Of a stretch of DNA of 64,000 bases, positions 7,881 to 16,616 are shown piece after piece (position 1 is the stretch's first letter; every line of letters begins with the position of its first letter). Source of the DNA: Bacteroidaceae bacterium. Its GTDB lineage: Bacteria; Bacteroidota; Bacteroidia; Bacteroidales; Bacteroidaceae. Made by a program: the position numbers and the translations under genes. Location of the stretch: assembly GCA_024401215.1 (NCBI GenBank), contig JAKSLL010000004.1, positions 1 through 64,000 of the forward strand. The letters are read 5' to 3'. The notes below the pieces were generated by a model. That model made no database searches, had not been told where the DNA came from, and saw only the letters and a program-made list of their open reading frames with translations.

Positions 7881-10763
7881 ATGAAACGCTTATTTTCTTT
7901 TTTGTTTGCTTTGTGTGTCATGACGGTCCTGCATGCTGCTGTTACAAATTATGACATATTCGTATGCGGCAGACAGGTTACGAGTGCTAACAGGTTGGAT
8001 GTCATGGGTGACGGAGGTTCGGTGAAATACGACCCAGGGCAGTACACCCTGACGCTTAAAAATGCTAATCTCAGCTGCTCAACACAATCTGCCATTGTCA
8101 TCAATACTTATACCCGTATCATGCTGTCAGGCCAAAATACTGTGTCATCATCATATCACGGGTTGTACGCGTCGGCAGACTGTTCGCTGGTAGGTGAAAA
8201 TTTGAGTTCAAGTCTCGATATCAAGTCAGTATCTACTGGTGTGGGCTTTTTCGCCATCGATGCGTATAATGCGCGTGTGGGTATTACCAAATGCCACATT
8301 AACGCTACCTCCGACTATGGAGCAGCCATATCTGGACATACCTACAACGGAACATCAACGCTCACCATTACAGGCTCGTACGTCACAGCGCAGTCTTGTG
8401 TGAAGGGCACAACCAATGGAATTTGGCAGTCTATCGCTAATTTCGAGAAGCTGACCTTTAACGAGTCTATGTTCACGGAAAAGACATATAAATACGACAC
8501 CTCACTCCGCAGCGTCGTGGATGAGCACGGCTATAAGACAGGGTTGCTGAAGATGAATATAGAACCTGAGAATTACCGATTTTATGTGAATGGCGTACTT
8601 GCCACACCATCCAACAAAAGCAGCCTGTTAGGCGACAAAACAGCGAAATACGACCCAGCCACAAAGACACTCACTCTTAGTGGCGTGTCTTTCGAGTATA
8701 CCAAGAGCGGCAACGCCATGCAATTCCTTGACGACATAACAGTCGTGCTGTCGGGCAATAATACCATTTCGTCAGCATCAGGATATGGTCTGTATGTTGA
8801 TGATGGTGTGAATGTCACTTTCAAGGGCTCATCTACAAGCGATAAACTCACCCTCACGGGTAAGGGCGTGGCAAGCTTAGGTGTTTATTCGCGCGGCAAT
8901 GTGAAGATAGAGAATTGCACTATGGCGATAAATTCCGCAGAATACATAGCTTACAGCGGCAAGAGCGGAAGTTCGCTGACTGTTGATGCTGCTAATGTCG
9001 ATATGAAGGGTGCGAGAGGTGCGATGTTTGACGAGCGTTCCTTCGTGCTTGATGGTTCGGAGATCGTGTCGCCATCAGGTGTCCGCTATGCCAATGGCGG
9101 ATTCTTCAATGCATCGGGAGCTGCGATAACAAACACGCCTGTTCAAATCAGAGTGGCAGATTATAAGATTGATGTAGCAGGATGGAAGGTGACGGGCAAA
9201 AACAAAGATGACGTTCTTGGCGACGGCAAGGTGGTCTTTGACCCTAATAGCGGCATACTGAAATTCTCTGGCGCAAACATCTCATGCGCCTCAAATGTCG
9301 TTTACTCACGATACGAAAAAGACCTCAAAGTGGTATTCTACGGAACAAACACTTTCAAAACCACAACGTCTAACACAACAGTCTTCTCTGCCATAGTGCC
9401 AGAGGGAAAGACGCTGTCTCTCAACAAAGGAAACGCTACAGCAAGCGTAACCATTACAGGCACAAACACAATGATGTACTTCACAGGCAGCGGAGATGTA
9501 GTGGTTGGCAACATACCTTTGAAACTTACTTCGGGCAACGCAAGCTGTAAGATGATCTATAATTGTGCCAAAAGCTTAACCTTCAACAATGCTGATGTGA
9601 CTTCATCATCAAGTTTGTCGGATGTCAATGGAATATATAATTATAGTGGTAAGTTAAGTTTCATCAACTCACAGGTGTCTTTCGACTATTCGGGCACGGG
9701 GGCTATGTGCATCAACGATGTCAACACCTCGCAGACGGTGTTTGTGAACAACTCCACACTCAAGCTCAGGGCTGTCAACGGCACTCCTTTCAAGAGCGGA
9801 TGGGCGGCAGATACAGAGGGTGCGTATGCGTACCATGGTTCAAACAGCTCAGTAAAAATTGCGTTCGACAGAGTAGATAGTAGGTATGAGAACAAGGCAG
9901 ACGGCGCAAATGTCAACTATCTGTGTTTCGCGCCTTCAGAGTCGTATGGCATCCGCATTCATGGCGTTGATGTATGCAGACACAACATGACGGACATCTT
10001 TGGCGATGGACAATGCTATTACAATACATCAACAAATACCATCTATTTGAAAGAGCTCTTCCCTGATGACTATAATGCTTTCTACCCTGCGTTTGTCATC
10101 AACAGAACAACTCCTTTGACAATAAATGTATCTGGTAATAATTTATTCTCCTGTTCAGTATATATGGGCTGCATGAAATCTAATGTTCCTGTCACAGTCA
10201 CAGGAGGCGGCAAGTTAACGCTCTCTGCTATATATTGTTCGGAGTCAGGTTCTCTGCCACCAGCGGTGGTGCTTACAGGCAATGCCTCGCTGACGGTGAA
10301 GAACAAGAGCACACTCCAGGTGTTGAGTGCGGGAAAATGTTTCGATGGCGGTTCGGTGACTGTGGATAATGCCAATCTCTTGGCGAAATTCCTCGTTATC
10401 GGTCCAACAACCGAGAGGACTCCTGAGGCTGTGTTCAGCAACCTCTCAGCCCTCAATATGAACAAGTCATCAATCTATGCTGTAGAGTTAAACGACGGCA
10501 ACGGCAGACAATTTAACACATCGGCTGCGTACCTCCCAGCAAAGAAGACAGTAGGGGAGGGCAGCAAGGTAGCTGTCGGTGTTGACATACTCCGCATCCC
10601 AGATGTTGACGGCGATGGGGTGGCGATGATAAATGATGTGGCAAAACTTAACAAGATGCTCACCAGCAATACTGCCACAGCAGATGCCGACCTCGATGGC
10701 AACGGTTATGTGAACATCGACGACCTGCGCTATCTCATCAACTATCTGTTGAGAAAATTTTAG
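7881..10763 (+). CDS. Secreted beta-helix-like repeat protein with dockerin-like C terminus
   Basis: A 960-residue exported protein with a signal peptide at about 1-20. Four diverged copies of a unit start near residues 24, 232, 427 and 689. Each reads roughly aromatic-x-I-x-V-x-G, then (D/S)xx(D/G)(V/L/I)xGDG, then a (Y/F)(D/N)P turn and a LTL strand. Between units lie short beta-strand ladders rich in N, S and T, typical of right-handed beta-helix proteins; pfam14262-type carbohydrate-binding proteins share this look. Residues about 905-960 hold two dockerin-type Ca loops (DVDGDGVAM and DLDGNGYVN). It is probably a surface or extracellular glycan-binding protein. The family name is an inference; the repeats are directly visible. 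Confidence 0.7.
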   Translation: MKRLFSFLFALCVMTVLHAAVTNYDIFVCGRQVTSANRLDVMGDGGSVKYDPGQYTLTLKNANLSCSTQSAIVINTYTRIMLSGQNTVSSSYHGLYASADCSLVGENLSSSLDIKSVSTGVGFFAIDAYNARVGITKCHINATSDYGAAISGHTYNGTSTLTITGSYVTAQSCVKGTTNGIWQSIANFEKLTFNESMFTEKTYKYDTSLRSVVDEHGYKTGLLKMNIEPENYRFYVNGVLATPSNKSSLLGDKTAKYDPATKTLTLSGVSFEYTKSGNAMQFLDDITVVLSGNNTISSASGYGLYVDDGVNVTFKGSSTSDKLTLTGKGVASLGVYSRGNVKIENCTMAINSAEYIAYSGKSGSSLTVDAANVDMKGARGAMFDERSFVLDGSEIVSPSGVRYANGGFFNASGAAITNTPVQIRVADYKIDVAGWKVTGKNKDDVLGDGKVVFDPNSGILKFSGANISCASNVVYSRYEKDLKVVFYGTNTFKTTTSNTTVFSAIVPEGKTLSLNKGNATASVTITGTNTMMYFTGSGDVVVGNIPLKLTSGNASCKMIYNCAKSLTFNNADVTSSSSLSDVNGIYNYSGKLSFINSQVSFDYSGTGAMCINDVNTSQTVFVNNSTLKLRAVNGTPFKSGWAADTEGAYAYHGSNSSVKIAFDRVDSRYENKADGANVNYLCFAPSESYGIRIHGVDVCRHNMTDIFGDGQCYYNTSTNTIYLKELFPDDYNAFYPAFVINRTTPLTINVSGNNLFSCSVYMGCMKSNVPVTVTGGGKLTLSAIYCSESGSLPPAVVLTGNASLTVKNKSTLQVLSAGKCFDGGSVTVDNANLLAKFLVIGPTTERTPEAVFSNLSALNMNKSSIYAVELNDGNGRQFNTSAAYLPAKKTVGEGSKVAVGVDILRIPDVDGDGVAMINDVAKLNKMLTSNTATADADLDGNGYVNIDDLRYLINYLLRKF

Positions 10764-10835
10764 TGGTGATTTAATACGAGGATTTAACCAAATTCTACTG
10801 AGATGTAACTACTCAGCGAAATGATTTATAAACAA

Positions 10836-10932
10836 GGTTTAACCAAATTACACCAAATTCTTGCAATTAGACAGCCTTTTGATGACAATTCAAAGAGTCA
10901 AGGCTCTAATTTGGTTGAATTTTGGTAAAACC
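10836..10932. repeat. Palindromic cluster of AACCAAATT motifs
   Basis: AACCAAATT and ACCAAATT words on the left (10836-10872, with a further copy near 10786-10794) face inverted AATTTGGTT and TTTTGG words on the right (10904-10932). An inner AGCCTT/AAGGCT pair closes the loop. It occupies the 208-base gap between two secreted-protein genes. Confidence 0.6.
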
Positions 10933-10971
10933 GAAGCTCGGCGTAAGTCCAATTAGATATTTTTTGAAAAA

Positions 10972-11478
10972 ATGAAAAGGCAATTACACACATCCCTTGC
11001 GGCGTTTATTCTTGCTGCATTCGGCATGCAGTCGTCAGCCAGCACAGTCACTAACGATGTCATAGCAGAAATGAAAATCGAGATGGCATCGCCGAAAGTG
11101 GCTGCAGATGCTGAAATGACAGAAAAGATCGTGAAGTTCCTCACTCCTATTTATGTTCGTTCAGATGATTCCCCACAGGTCTATGAAGAGGAGTGGATTA
11201 ACGAGAATTGCACTCCTGAGTGCATCGAAGCCTTAAAAGAGGACTTTTGGTTTGAAGGTGATGGCTATGCCACATGGTTCATCGAGGGAGACAATCCCGG
11301 TGAGGACGAATCAGAAAAGACTCTCATGAAGCCAATCACCATCGTCAAGCATGCTGGCAAGAAGATGGCGAAGGTCGTGCTGTGCACCAAACATGATGGC
11401 AAGTATGTACGCACAATCTTTATTGAGTGCAAGGTCATCGATGGCAAAGTGAAAATCAATAGTTATATGTGGAAATAA
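10972..11478 (+). CDS. Small exported protein, NTF2/DUF3828-like pattern
   Basis: A 168-residue protein with a signal peptide (cleavage near residue 24, QSSAS). The mature part has a CTPEC motif followed by an acidic stretch, FEGDGYATWF, then two beta-strand segments. The ExCTPExxxxL and WF arrangement recalls small secreted NTF2-like Bacteroidales proteins, but I cannot assign a family with confidence. The start is 8 bases after a T-run. The next small secreted gene begins 30 bases downstream, so the two are probably co-transcribed. Function unknown. Confidence 0.6.
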   Translation: MKRQLHTSLAAFILAAFGMQSSASTVTNDVIAEMKIEMASPKVAADAEMTEKIVKFLTPIYVRSDDSPQVYEEEWINENCTPECIEALKEDFWFEGDGYATWFIEGDNPGEDESEKTLMKPITIVKHAGKKMAKVVLCTKHDGKYVRTIFIECKVIDGKVKINSYMWK

Positions 11479-11508
11479 GTAGGTTGTACGAGACAAATAA
11501 TTGAAAAT

Positions 11509-12000
11509 ATGAAGAAAATTATATTTACACTCTCACTCATTCTTTTGAGCGTGACATCGTTTGCGCAAAGCTGTTTCGACTCGCTGTCTGACATAAAGAA
11601 TGTGAAGTATGTTTCCGTCAATAAGGCAACCATCTCGGCTGTGTTGGATGGTGAGGAAAATGTCGATCTCGATGAGACAATCTTGAATCTGAAAAAGGTT
11701 CGCAACAACGAACAGATGAAGTCTTTCATAAGCAAAATCGAAGGCATTTACTATGCGTCATCAGAGAACAAGAAAGGTGCGAAGAAGCTCAGCAAGGCAG
11801 CAAAGTCCATACTCTCACGTTTCTCTTCGGTGGCAAACTTTGGCGATTCGGACTCGCGTTACGCCATTTATTCTGGCAGCGAAAACGGGATGAAGGTTAC
11901 TGTCGTCTATGTGCAGGAGAAAAAAGAAACCACCCTTGTCTCCATTCTGGGGCAGACGGGACTTGACGACATCATTAAGATGATAATGGCGGCGGGATGA
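11509..12000 (+). CDS. Small exported protein, DUF4252/DUF6108-like
   Basis: A 163-residue protein with a signal peptide ending at SFAQ. The mature chain has a LKKVRNNEQMK segment, a long basic alkylating-free helix rich in lysine (residues about 83-103), and a C-terminal VTVVYVQEKKETTLVSILG strand pattern ending in a hydrophobic helix, DDIIKMIMAAG. This shape is common in small Bacteroidales secreted proteins of the DUF4252 and DUF6108 type; the assignment is tentative. It follows the preceding small secreted gene by 30 bases and faces a minus-strand lipoprotein gene across a heptamer repeat. Confidence 0.55.
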   Translation: MKKIIFTLSLILLSVTSFAQSCFDSLSDIKNVKYVSVNKATISAVLDGEENVDLDETILNLKKVRNNEQMKSFISKIEGIYYASSENKKGAKKLSKAAKSILSRFSSVANFGDSDSRYAIYSGSENGMKVTVVYVQEKKETTLVSILGQTGLDDIIKMIMAAG

Positions 12001-12013
12001 TTCCCCCGCCATT

Positions 12014-12144
12014 TTTGTTGTTTAGTTGTTTTGTTGTTTAGTTGTTTGGTTGTTTGGTTGTTTAGTTGTTTGCCACCCTAAACCACCAAACCACTAAACC
12101 ACTAACTTCCAAACCACCAAACCACCAATCTCCTAAACCACTAA
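12014..12144. repeat. Heptanucleotide tandem repeat with inverted second half
   Basis: About 58 bases of GTTGTTT/GTTTGGT-type heptamers (12014-12071) are followed by about 70 bases of AAACCAC-type heptamers (12077-12144). The second half is close to the reverse complement of the first, allowing G-T pairs, so the whole could fold into one hairpin between convergent genes. The short period invites slippage and length variation. Confidence 0.7.
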
Positions 12145-12146
12145 TC

Positions 12147-12629
12147 TTAGTCGCCGGAACCTGAGACGTTTATCTTCTTGCCTTTGTACACTCCTCGCAG
12201 AGTGTTGCCGCCGTTATACATTGCGCCACGGAACACTTCTTTGCCTGCGCCATCGACAGCGACTATCTCGCCTGCCTTGCTGATGGTAATGGCGTATTCC
12301 TCCTCGCCGACATTCATGTGGTTCTCACCATCATAACTTGTCACGCTGACACCTCTGCCTTCCTCTGAATCCCAAAAGAAATAGGTGCCGCTAATCATTG
12401 TCCACACCTCATCGCCATCAATAGCGTCGGCATCGTCAGCAGCCTGTTCGATGTCGTTGCCTGCTGACTCTTCGTCTGCCTTGTTGGTTATACTGTCGGC
12501 AGATGCTTCGACTGCAGAATCACCGTTTTCGTTGTTTATCTCAATCTTCACTTCGTTGCCCATATTGCATGCGGTTAAGAATATGGTTGTCATTGAAGCG
12601 GCTAAAATTCTTAAATACTTTTTATTCAT
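12147..12629 (-). CDS. Small acidic lipoprotein of unknown function
   Basis: A 160-residue protein with a lipoprotein signal and lipobox (FLTAC, Cys21). A strongly acidic linker rich in D, E, A and S (about residues 34-73) leads to a compact beta-rich domain (about 75-160) with SGTYFFWDSEEGRG and a C-terminal GVYKGKKINVSG segment. Family not recognised. It lies 50 bases downstream of the GH43 gene on the same strand, so it may be the last gene of the polysaccharide-utilisation operon. A promoter-like box at 12650-12657 could also give separate expression. Confidence 0.6.
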   Translation of the reverse strand: MNKKYLRILAASMTTIFLTACNMGNEVKIEINNENGDSAVEASADSITNKADEESAGNDIEQAADDADAIDGDEVWTMISGTYFFWDSEEGRGVSVTSYDGENHMNVGEEEYAITISKAGEIVAVDGAGKEVFRGAMYNGGNTLRGVYKGKKINVSGSGD

Positions 12630-12649
12630 AATTCGTAATAGTAAGTGAT

Positions 12650-12657
12650 CAAAATTA
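12650..12657 (-). promoter_or_regulatory. Possible -7 box, TAATTTTG
   Basis: On the minus strand TAATTTTG matches TAnnTTTG 21 bases upstream of the lipoprotein start, in the gap after the GH43 stop codon. No matching -33 element was seen. Confidence 0.3.
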
Positions 12658-12679
12658 CATTATTCAAAACTCTATGTTA

Positions 12680-14278
12680 TTATTTCTTCTTGAACTGCAG
12701 TGTGTTGACTCTGCATATTGATTTGCCCTTCTCGGCAGAAGAGAAGACGAGGAAGAGGGCATGCTTGCCGCTGTAGTGTGTGAGGGCTGACACGTCGATG
12801 GTGGCATCGGCGGCTTTCTTTGCGCTTGATGCCTTGACATCGTAAGAGCCAACTTTCACGCCTCCCTCGCTGAGACTTGGGCGGTCGAGGTAGATGTCGA
12901 TAGTGCCGTCAACACCCTCTGGCACATAGTTGAGAGTGAGCTGCAGCGCACCGCTGCCGTAAGTCTTGGTGAAGTTGTAGTATTTATATCCGATGGCAGA
13001 GCCTGCGGTGTTGTTGACCATAGGGCAGATGTCGATGGTGTAGTCGTATGGCTTCTTCACGCCTTTGTAGTTGATGCGGTGAATCTCTGTGTGTGAGCCA
13101 GGATAGACTACGTTAGGATATTCGGCATGAGCAGGTTCGGGGCCCGTGTAGTAGCATGCTATGCCAGCGGAGTAGCGTGTGAATGGGTCGAGACCTTCGG
13201 TGAGGAAGCCCTCGGAAGTGACTTCACCCTCAGAGATGCGCACATAGCCGTCTTTGCCCTCGGTGACTTCGACATCGATAGGCGCAACCATAGCTTGTCG
13301 GCAGTATTCGTTTGTGCCTGCCTGACGATGGTAGAACACCCACCATTTGCCGTTTATCTCGCAGATACTGCCGTGTGTGTTGCCGTTAGGGCATGCTGTG
13401 GAGATTGTCGTGCCATCGCTGCGTCGTTCACGAGCGCGTCCGTCGATGATTGTGCCTCCGTATGTCCAAGGGCCGAGCGGACTGTTGCTGTAGCAGTAGG
13501 CGAGGGTGTAGTTGCTCTCCCAGAGGCCGAACTCGCCGTCGTTTGTCCAGCGGCTGTACACAAACACATATTTATCTTTGATCTTTCTGATTGATGATGC
13601 CTCGAAGAATCTGTATGTCTTGTCCATCTCATATCCTGGTATCATATCCTCTACGATGGATGTGCCAGGCTTGACTGTCGCCATTGTTGCAGGGTCGAGC
13701 TCGGCGGCATTTGAACGCTTGAAGCCCCAGTAGCCATACACTCTGCCGTCGTCATCGATGAATACCGCTGGATCGAACTGCAAGATGCCATCAGATACGG
13801 CAGGGTTGTCGCTGCGCCAGTTGCACACCTTGAACGGGCCGTCAGGGCGGTCAGCCTTCGCCACCATGCCGTTGCGGCCGCCTGCCTGGTTGTTTGGATA
13901 GAGGTAATATACTGTCTTGCCGTTTTCCTTCCTGCATGTGACATCTGGCGCATAAAGCACGTCGCCTGTGCCGTCGTCGTGGAGGAGTTTGCCATTGGCG
14001 TCTTTCTTGGATTCAAAGATTATGCCGTCGTAACGCCAATGTGTGAGGTCATCGACAGAGGCGGACCATACGACTTGGTCTTTACCGCAGTATTCGGTGA
14101 CGAGGTTGTCGTGTGAACCGTAAACATATACACGTTTTTTGCCTGGATTGTCGGGGTCGTCAAATACGTAAGGCTCTCCGTCGGGGATGAACTCTCCGAG
14201 TGGGAGGTAGGGGTTTTGGGCTGTCGCCTGAAGGGCGATGAGGGCACAGAGTGTGCATGAAGATATTAGTTTTTTCAT
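12680..14278 (-). CDS. Secreted glycoside hydrolase family 43 enzyme with C-terminal CBM6-like module
   Basis: A 532-residue exported enzyme with a signal peptide at 1-21. The five-bladed beta-propeller of GH43 spans about 28-350. The expected acids are visible: D33 in FIPDGEP (base), D169 in QFDPAVF (pKa modulator) and E226 in RFFEASS (acid). H302 in NTHGSI is the usual metal-binding histidine. Residues about 385-530 look like a beta-sandwich carbohydrate-binding module (GSGALQLTLNYVP; TIDIYLD). GH43 members are arabinofuranosidases, xylosidases or exo-galactosidases; the subfamily and substrate are not clear. It lies 158 bases after the second SusD gene, on the far side of a palindromic element, as the operon's downstream glycosidase. 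Confidence 0.85.
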   Translation of the reverse strand: MKKLISSCTLCALIALQATAQNPYLPLGEFIPDGEPYVFDDPDNPGKKRVYVYGSHDNLVTEYCGKDQVVWSASVDDLTHWRYDGIIFESKKDANGKLLHDDGTGDVLYAPDVTCRKENGKTVYYLYPNNQAGGRNGMVAKADRPDGPFKVCNWRSDNPAVSDGILQFDPAVFIDDDGRVYGYWGFKRSNAAELDPATMATVKPGTSIVEDMIPGYEMDKTYRFFEASSIRKIKDKYVFVYSRWTNDGEFGLWESNYTLAYCYSNSPLGPWTYGGTIIDGRARERRSDGTTISTACPNGNTHGSICEINGKWWVFYHRQAGTNEYCRQAMVAPIDVEVTEGKDGYVRISEGEVTSEGFLTEGLDPFTRYSAGIACYYTGPEPAHAEYPNVVYPGSHTEIHRINYKGVKKPYDYTIDICPMVNNTAGSAIGYKYYNFTKTYGSGALQLTLNYVPEGVDGTIDIYLDRPSLSEGGVKVGSYDVKASSAKKAADATIDVSALTHYSGKHALFLVFSSAEKGKSICRVNTLQFKKK

Positions 14279-14284
14279 GGGAGT

Positions 14285-14430
14285 TTTTAAAAGGGGAGTT
14301 AAAGAGATGTTGAAGAGATGTTGAAGAGGAGTTAAAAGGGGAGTTAAAGGGACTTATGCCATATACTGACATTCGTCACTTTAACCACCCTTTTACAACC
14401 TTTTAGCTCCACAACAAGTGAAACTTGTCT
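14285..14430 (-). repeat. GTTAAAG palindromic element, copy B (inverted relative to copy A)
   Basis: It fills the gap between the second SusD gene and the GH43 gene. On the minus strand it reads like 7676-7822: the 14-mers at 14407-14420 and 14340-14353 match copy A exactly. It may act as an attenuator or partial terminator between SusD and GH43. Confidence 0.7.
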
Positions 14431-14436
14431 TGTTCG

Positions 14437-16602
14437 TTATTTTTTCCAAGCAGGGAGCTTGAAATACCAATTGGCTTTGTTCATGAGCTTGCTTTCGATG
14501 TCAGCGTTGTAGCCTTCGACAGCAGGGCTCTTCTCTGTGGCTTTCTTTGTGCCTCTGTTAGCAATCTTCGTTGCAAGCCATTCTGTGCCGTTGTAGCCAG
14601 AGGCGTCTTTGTGGTTTGCTATGCGCACAAGGTCGGTGAAGCGGTTACCCTCGAATGCAGTCTCGAGTGCGAGTTCATCGACAATGATATTCTCAACAGC
14701 GTTGATTACATCCTCAACAGGTGCAGTCTTGATGTTGACACCCTGCTTGAGAAGAAGCTTTGAGTAGTCGTAGTAAACGCTGTCGCGGTAGCCAGAGATG
14801 TTGGTTGTTACCTCGCCCTTGTTGGATGATGTCCATTTGCCGAATCCGCAGCCCTTTGCGTGGATGCCGTAAGTAGAGTTCCAAACCTCGTCTCTGAAGT
14901 CGAGGAATGATGTGAACTTGCTGATTCGTGTTGTGTCGGCTGCATAGTATAGCTGTCCGGCAGAACCATAGGCGATAGAGTCGTTCTTTATTGTGTCGCG
15001 GATGACAACATAGCCATTGGCGATAACATGCTCCTCCCATTCTCCCTCTTCGTTAAGACCATGGAAGATGCCTGTTGTGAGGTCCTTGTAGAGGTAGTGG
15101 TCGGTTGACGCCTTATAGAGTATGAGTCTGCCCTGCGCGTCGTAGCGTTCAGGATATCTGTCAACGATGCGTGGGAGGCTGTACTGGTTGATGCCGTCTT
15201 TGAGGATGGCGAAGGCGAACTCAGGATAGCCGGCGCGGTTGATAGCCTCTGCGAGTCGGAGCCAGATGAGCGTCTTGCGGTAGATAGGCACAGAATAGTA
15301 GAATGTTGTACCGCTTGAAGCCTTTGAACAGAGAGGGTAAGGCTTGCCCTCGTAGGCGTAGTCTTCGACACTCCAGAATGTGCGCGCGTCTGTATTCATA
15401 ATGTATGACGCTGTTGGCTCGGCTGTTGTCGTTCTTGTGTAGTTCACAATAGTCTGGTCGTTGCAGACATCGCTGTAAGCCTCAGACGGACCATACTGGC
15501 GTTTATAGTTATAAGACACAGTAATTGCGCCTGAAGTCTCAAAGCTTGACTCAGCAGTAGTGTTGGATGTTGACTCGCTGCTGCTTGTCTCATTTGTTGA
15601 CTGGCTTGAGGTTGGAGTATAGCCAAAGATGTCGGCAATTCTTGTAATCATTGTGCCAAGTCCTGCATTAGCAGAACCAGGGATGGTTGTCACAACCTCG
15701 GCTTCAGAATTATAGCTGTATTGGCTTGCAAATTGCCCCCATCCTCCTGTGTTTCTGTACAAATAAGTGTCGAGGGAGATGTATGGCTCTTGCTCAGCAT
15801 ATTGTAGAGGCATTGGAGTCTCCTCGTTCTTGAGGAAGTCGTAGTAATACTTGGCAGCTTTCTCGTAGTCTGTCTTATCTGCGCCACGGAGCAGATACAT
15901 GTCAGCCAAGACAACTCTGATGGGGATGAAGCACATACGAGCGGAAATCTGTGTGAAGCCGTTGTCCCATGCGCCATACTCATTCTTTGCGTCACCATAA
16001 GAAGGGTATTTGGTGTCGATGAACGAGAGGATGCCGTCTTCGATAATCTTGTCGATGAGGTTGTCTTTGTCAACGAGGTTGTTGTTGTAGTCAAAATTCT
16101 CTACGACAGAGAGGTTGTTGATTGGCTCGGTGATGAATGGCACTCTTTCGTAATTCTTCACAAGCTGGAGATACGCCCATGCGCGGATAGCTTTCACCTG
16201 CGCATACTCAGGTATCATGTACTTGACGTTAGACTTTACGGCAGATGTGTCGCAGTTGTAGATGTAAGCGTTACAGTTGTTGATGACATTGTAGTAGTCG
16301 CTGATCTGCAGCATAGAGCAAGAGCCATCCTCCGGATTTTCAAAGTTTGAAATCGCATGGAGAGTGTCGGTAGCATATTCTGATGGTGACACAAGGTCGC
16401 CTCGAATCTCACCGAGAATGACCTGGCGTTCCGCTACATTCTGCATGCAGCGCATGATGCCGAGGTATGAATATAGGGTGTCTTGGGCATTGACATAAGT
16501 CTTGTCGCCGGTATCGACAGTCATCATATCTTCGCATGATGTAGCTACGATGCCTGAAGCAATGACAGATGCAATGGCTATGTTTCTAAATATATTCTTC
16601 AT
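14437..16602 (-). CDS. SusD-family outer-membrane glycan-binding lipoprotein (second pair)
   Basis: A 721-residue surface lipoprotein with a lipobox (VATSC, Cys23). It works as the lid of the SusC transporter encoded 14 bases upstream. The TPR-like helical N-terminal half is visible (YYNVINNCNAYI; AQVKAIRAWAYLQLVKNY), and the C-terminal SusD signature ALETAFEGNRFTDLVR is intact. It is longer than the usual 500-600 residues, partly because of a Ser/Thr/Asn-rich insert at about 335-370 (SSQSTNETSSSESTSNTT) of low complexity. The substrate cannot be read from the sequence. Confidence 0.9.
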   Translation of the reverse strand: MKNIFRNIAIASVIASGIVATSCEDMMTVDTGDKTYVNAQDTLYSYLGIMRCMQNVAERQVILGEIRGDLVSPSEYATDTLHAISNFENPEDGSCSMLQISDYYNVINNCNAYIYNCDTSAVKSNVKYMIPEYAQVKAIRAWAYLQLVKNYERVPFITEPINNLSVVENFDYNNNLVDKDNLIDKIIEDGILSFIDTKYPSYGDAKNEYGAWDNGFTQISARMCFIPIRVVLADMYLLRGADKTDYEKAAKYYYDFLKNEETPMPLQYAEQEPYISLDTYLYRNTGGWGQFASQYSYNSEAEVVTTIPGSANAGLGTMITRIADIFGYTPTSSQSTNETSSSESTSNTTAESSFETSGAITVSYNYKRQYGPSEAYSDVCNDQTIVNYTRTTTAEPTASYIMNTDARTFWSVEDYAYEGKPYPLCSKASSGTTFYYSVPIYRKTLIWLRLAEAINRAGYPEFAFAILKDGINQYSLPRIVDRYPERYDAQGRLILYKASTDHYLYKDLTTGIFHGLNEEGEWEEHVIANGYVVIRDTIKNDSIAYGSAGQLYYAADTTRISKFTSFLDFRDEVWNSTYGIHAKGCGFGKWTSSNKGEVTTNISGYRDSVYYDYSKLLLKQGVNIKTAPVEDVINAVENIIVDELALETAFEGNRFTDLVRIANHKDASGYNGTEWLATKIANRGTKKATEKSPAVEGYNADIESKLMNKANWYFKLPAWKK

Positions 16603-16616
16603 GTTGTGGTTTCTTT

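Noticed and set aside
12014..12144. Possible CRISPR array
   Set aside because: The repeat period is about 7 bases with no spacers and no cas genes nearby; it is a simple tandem repeat.
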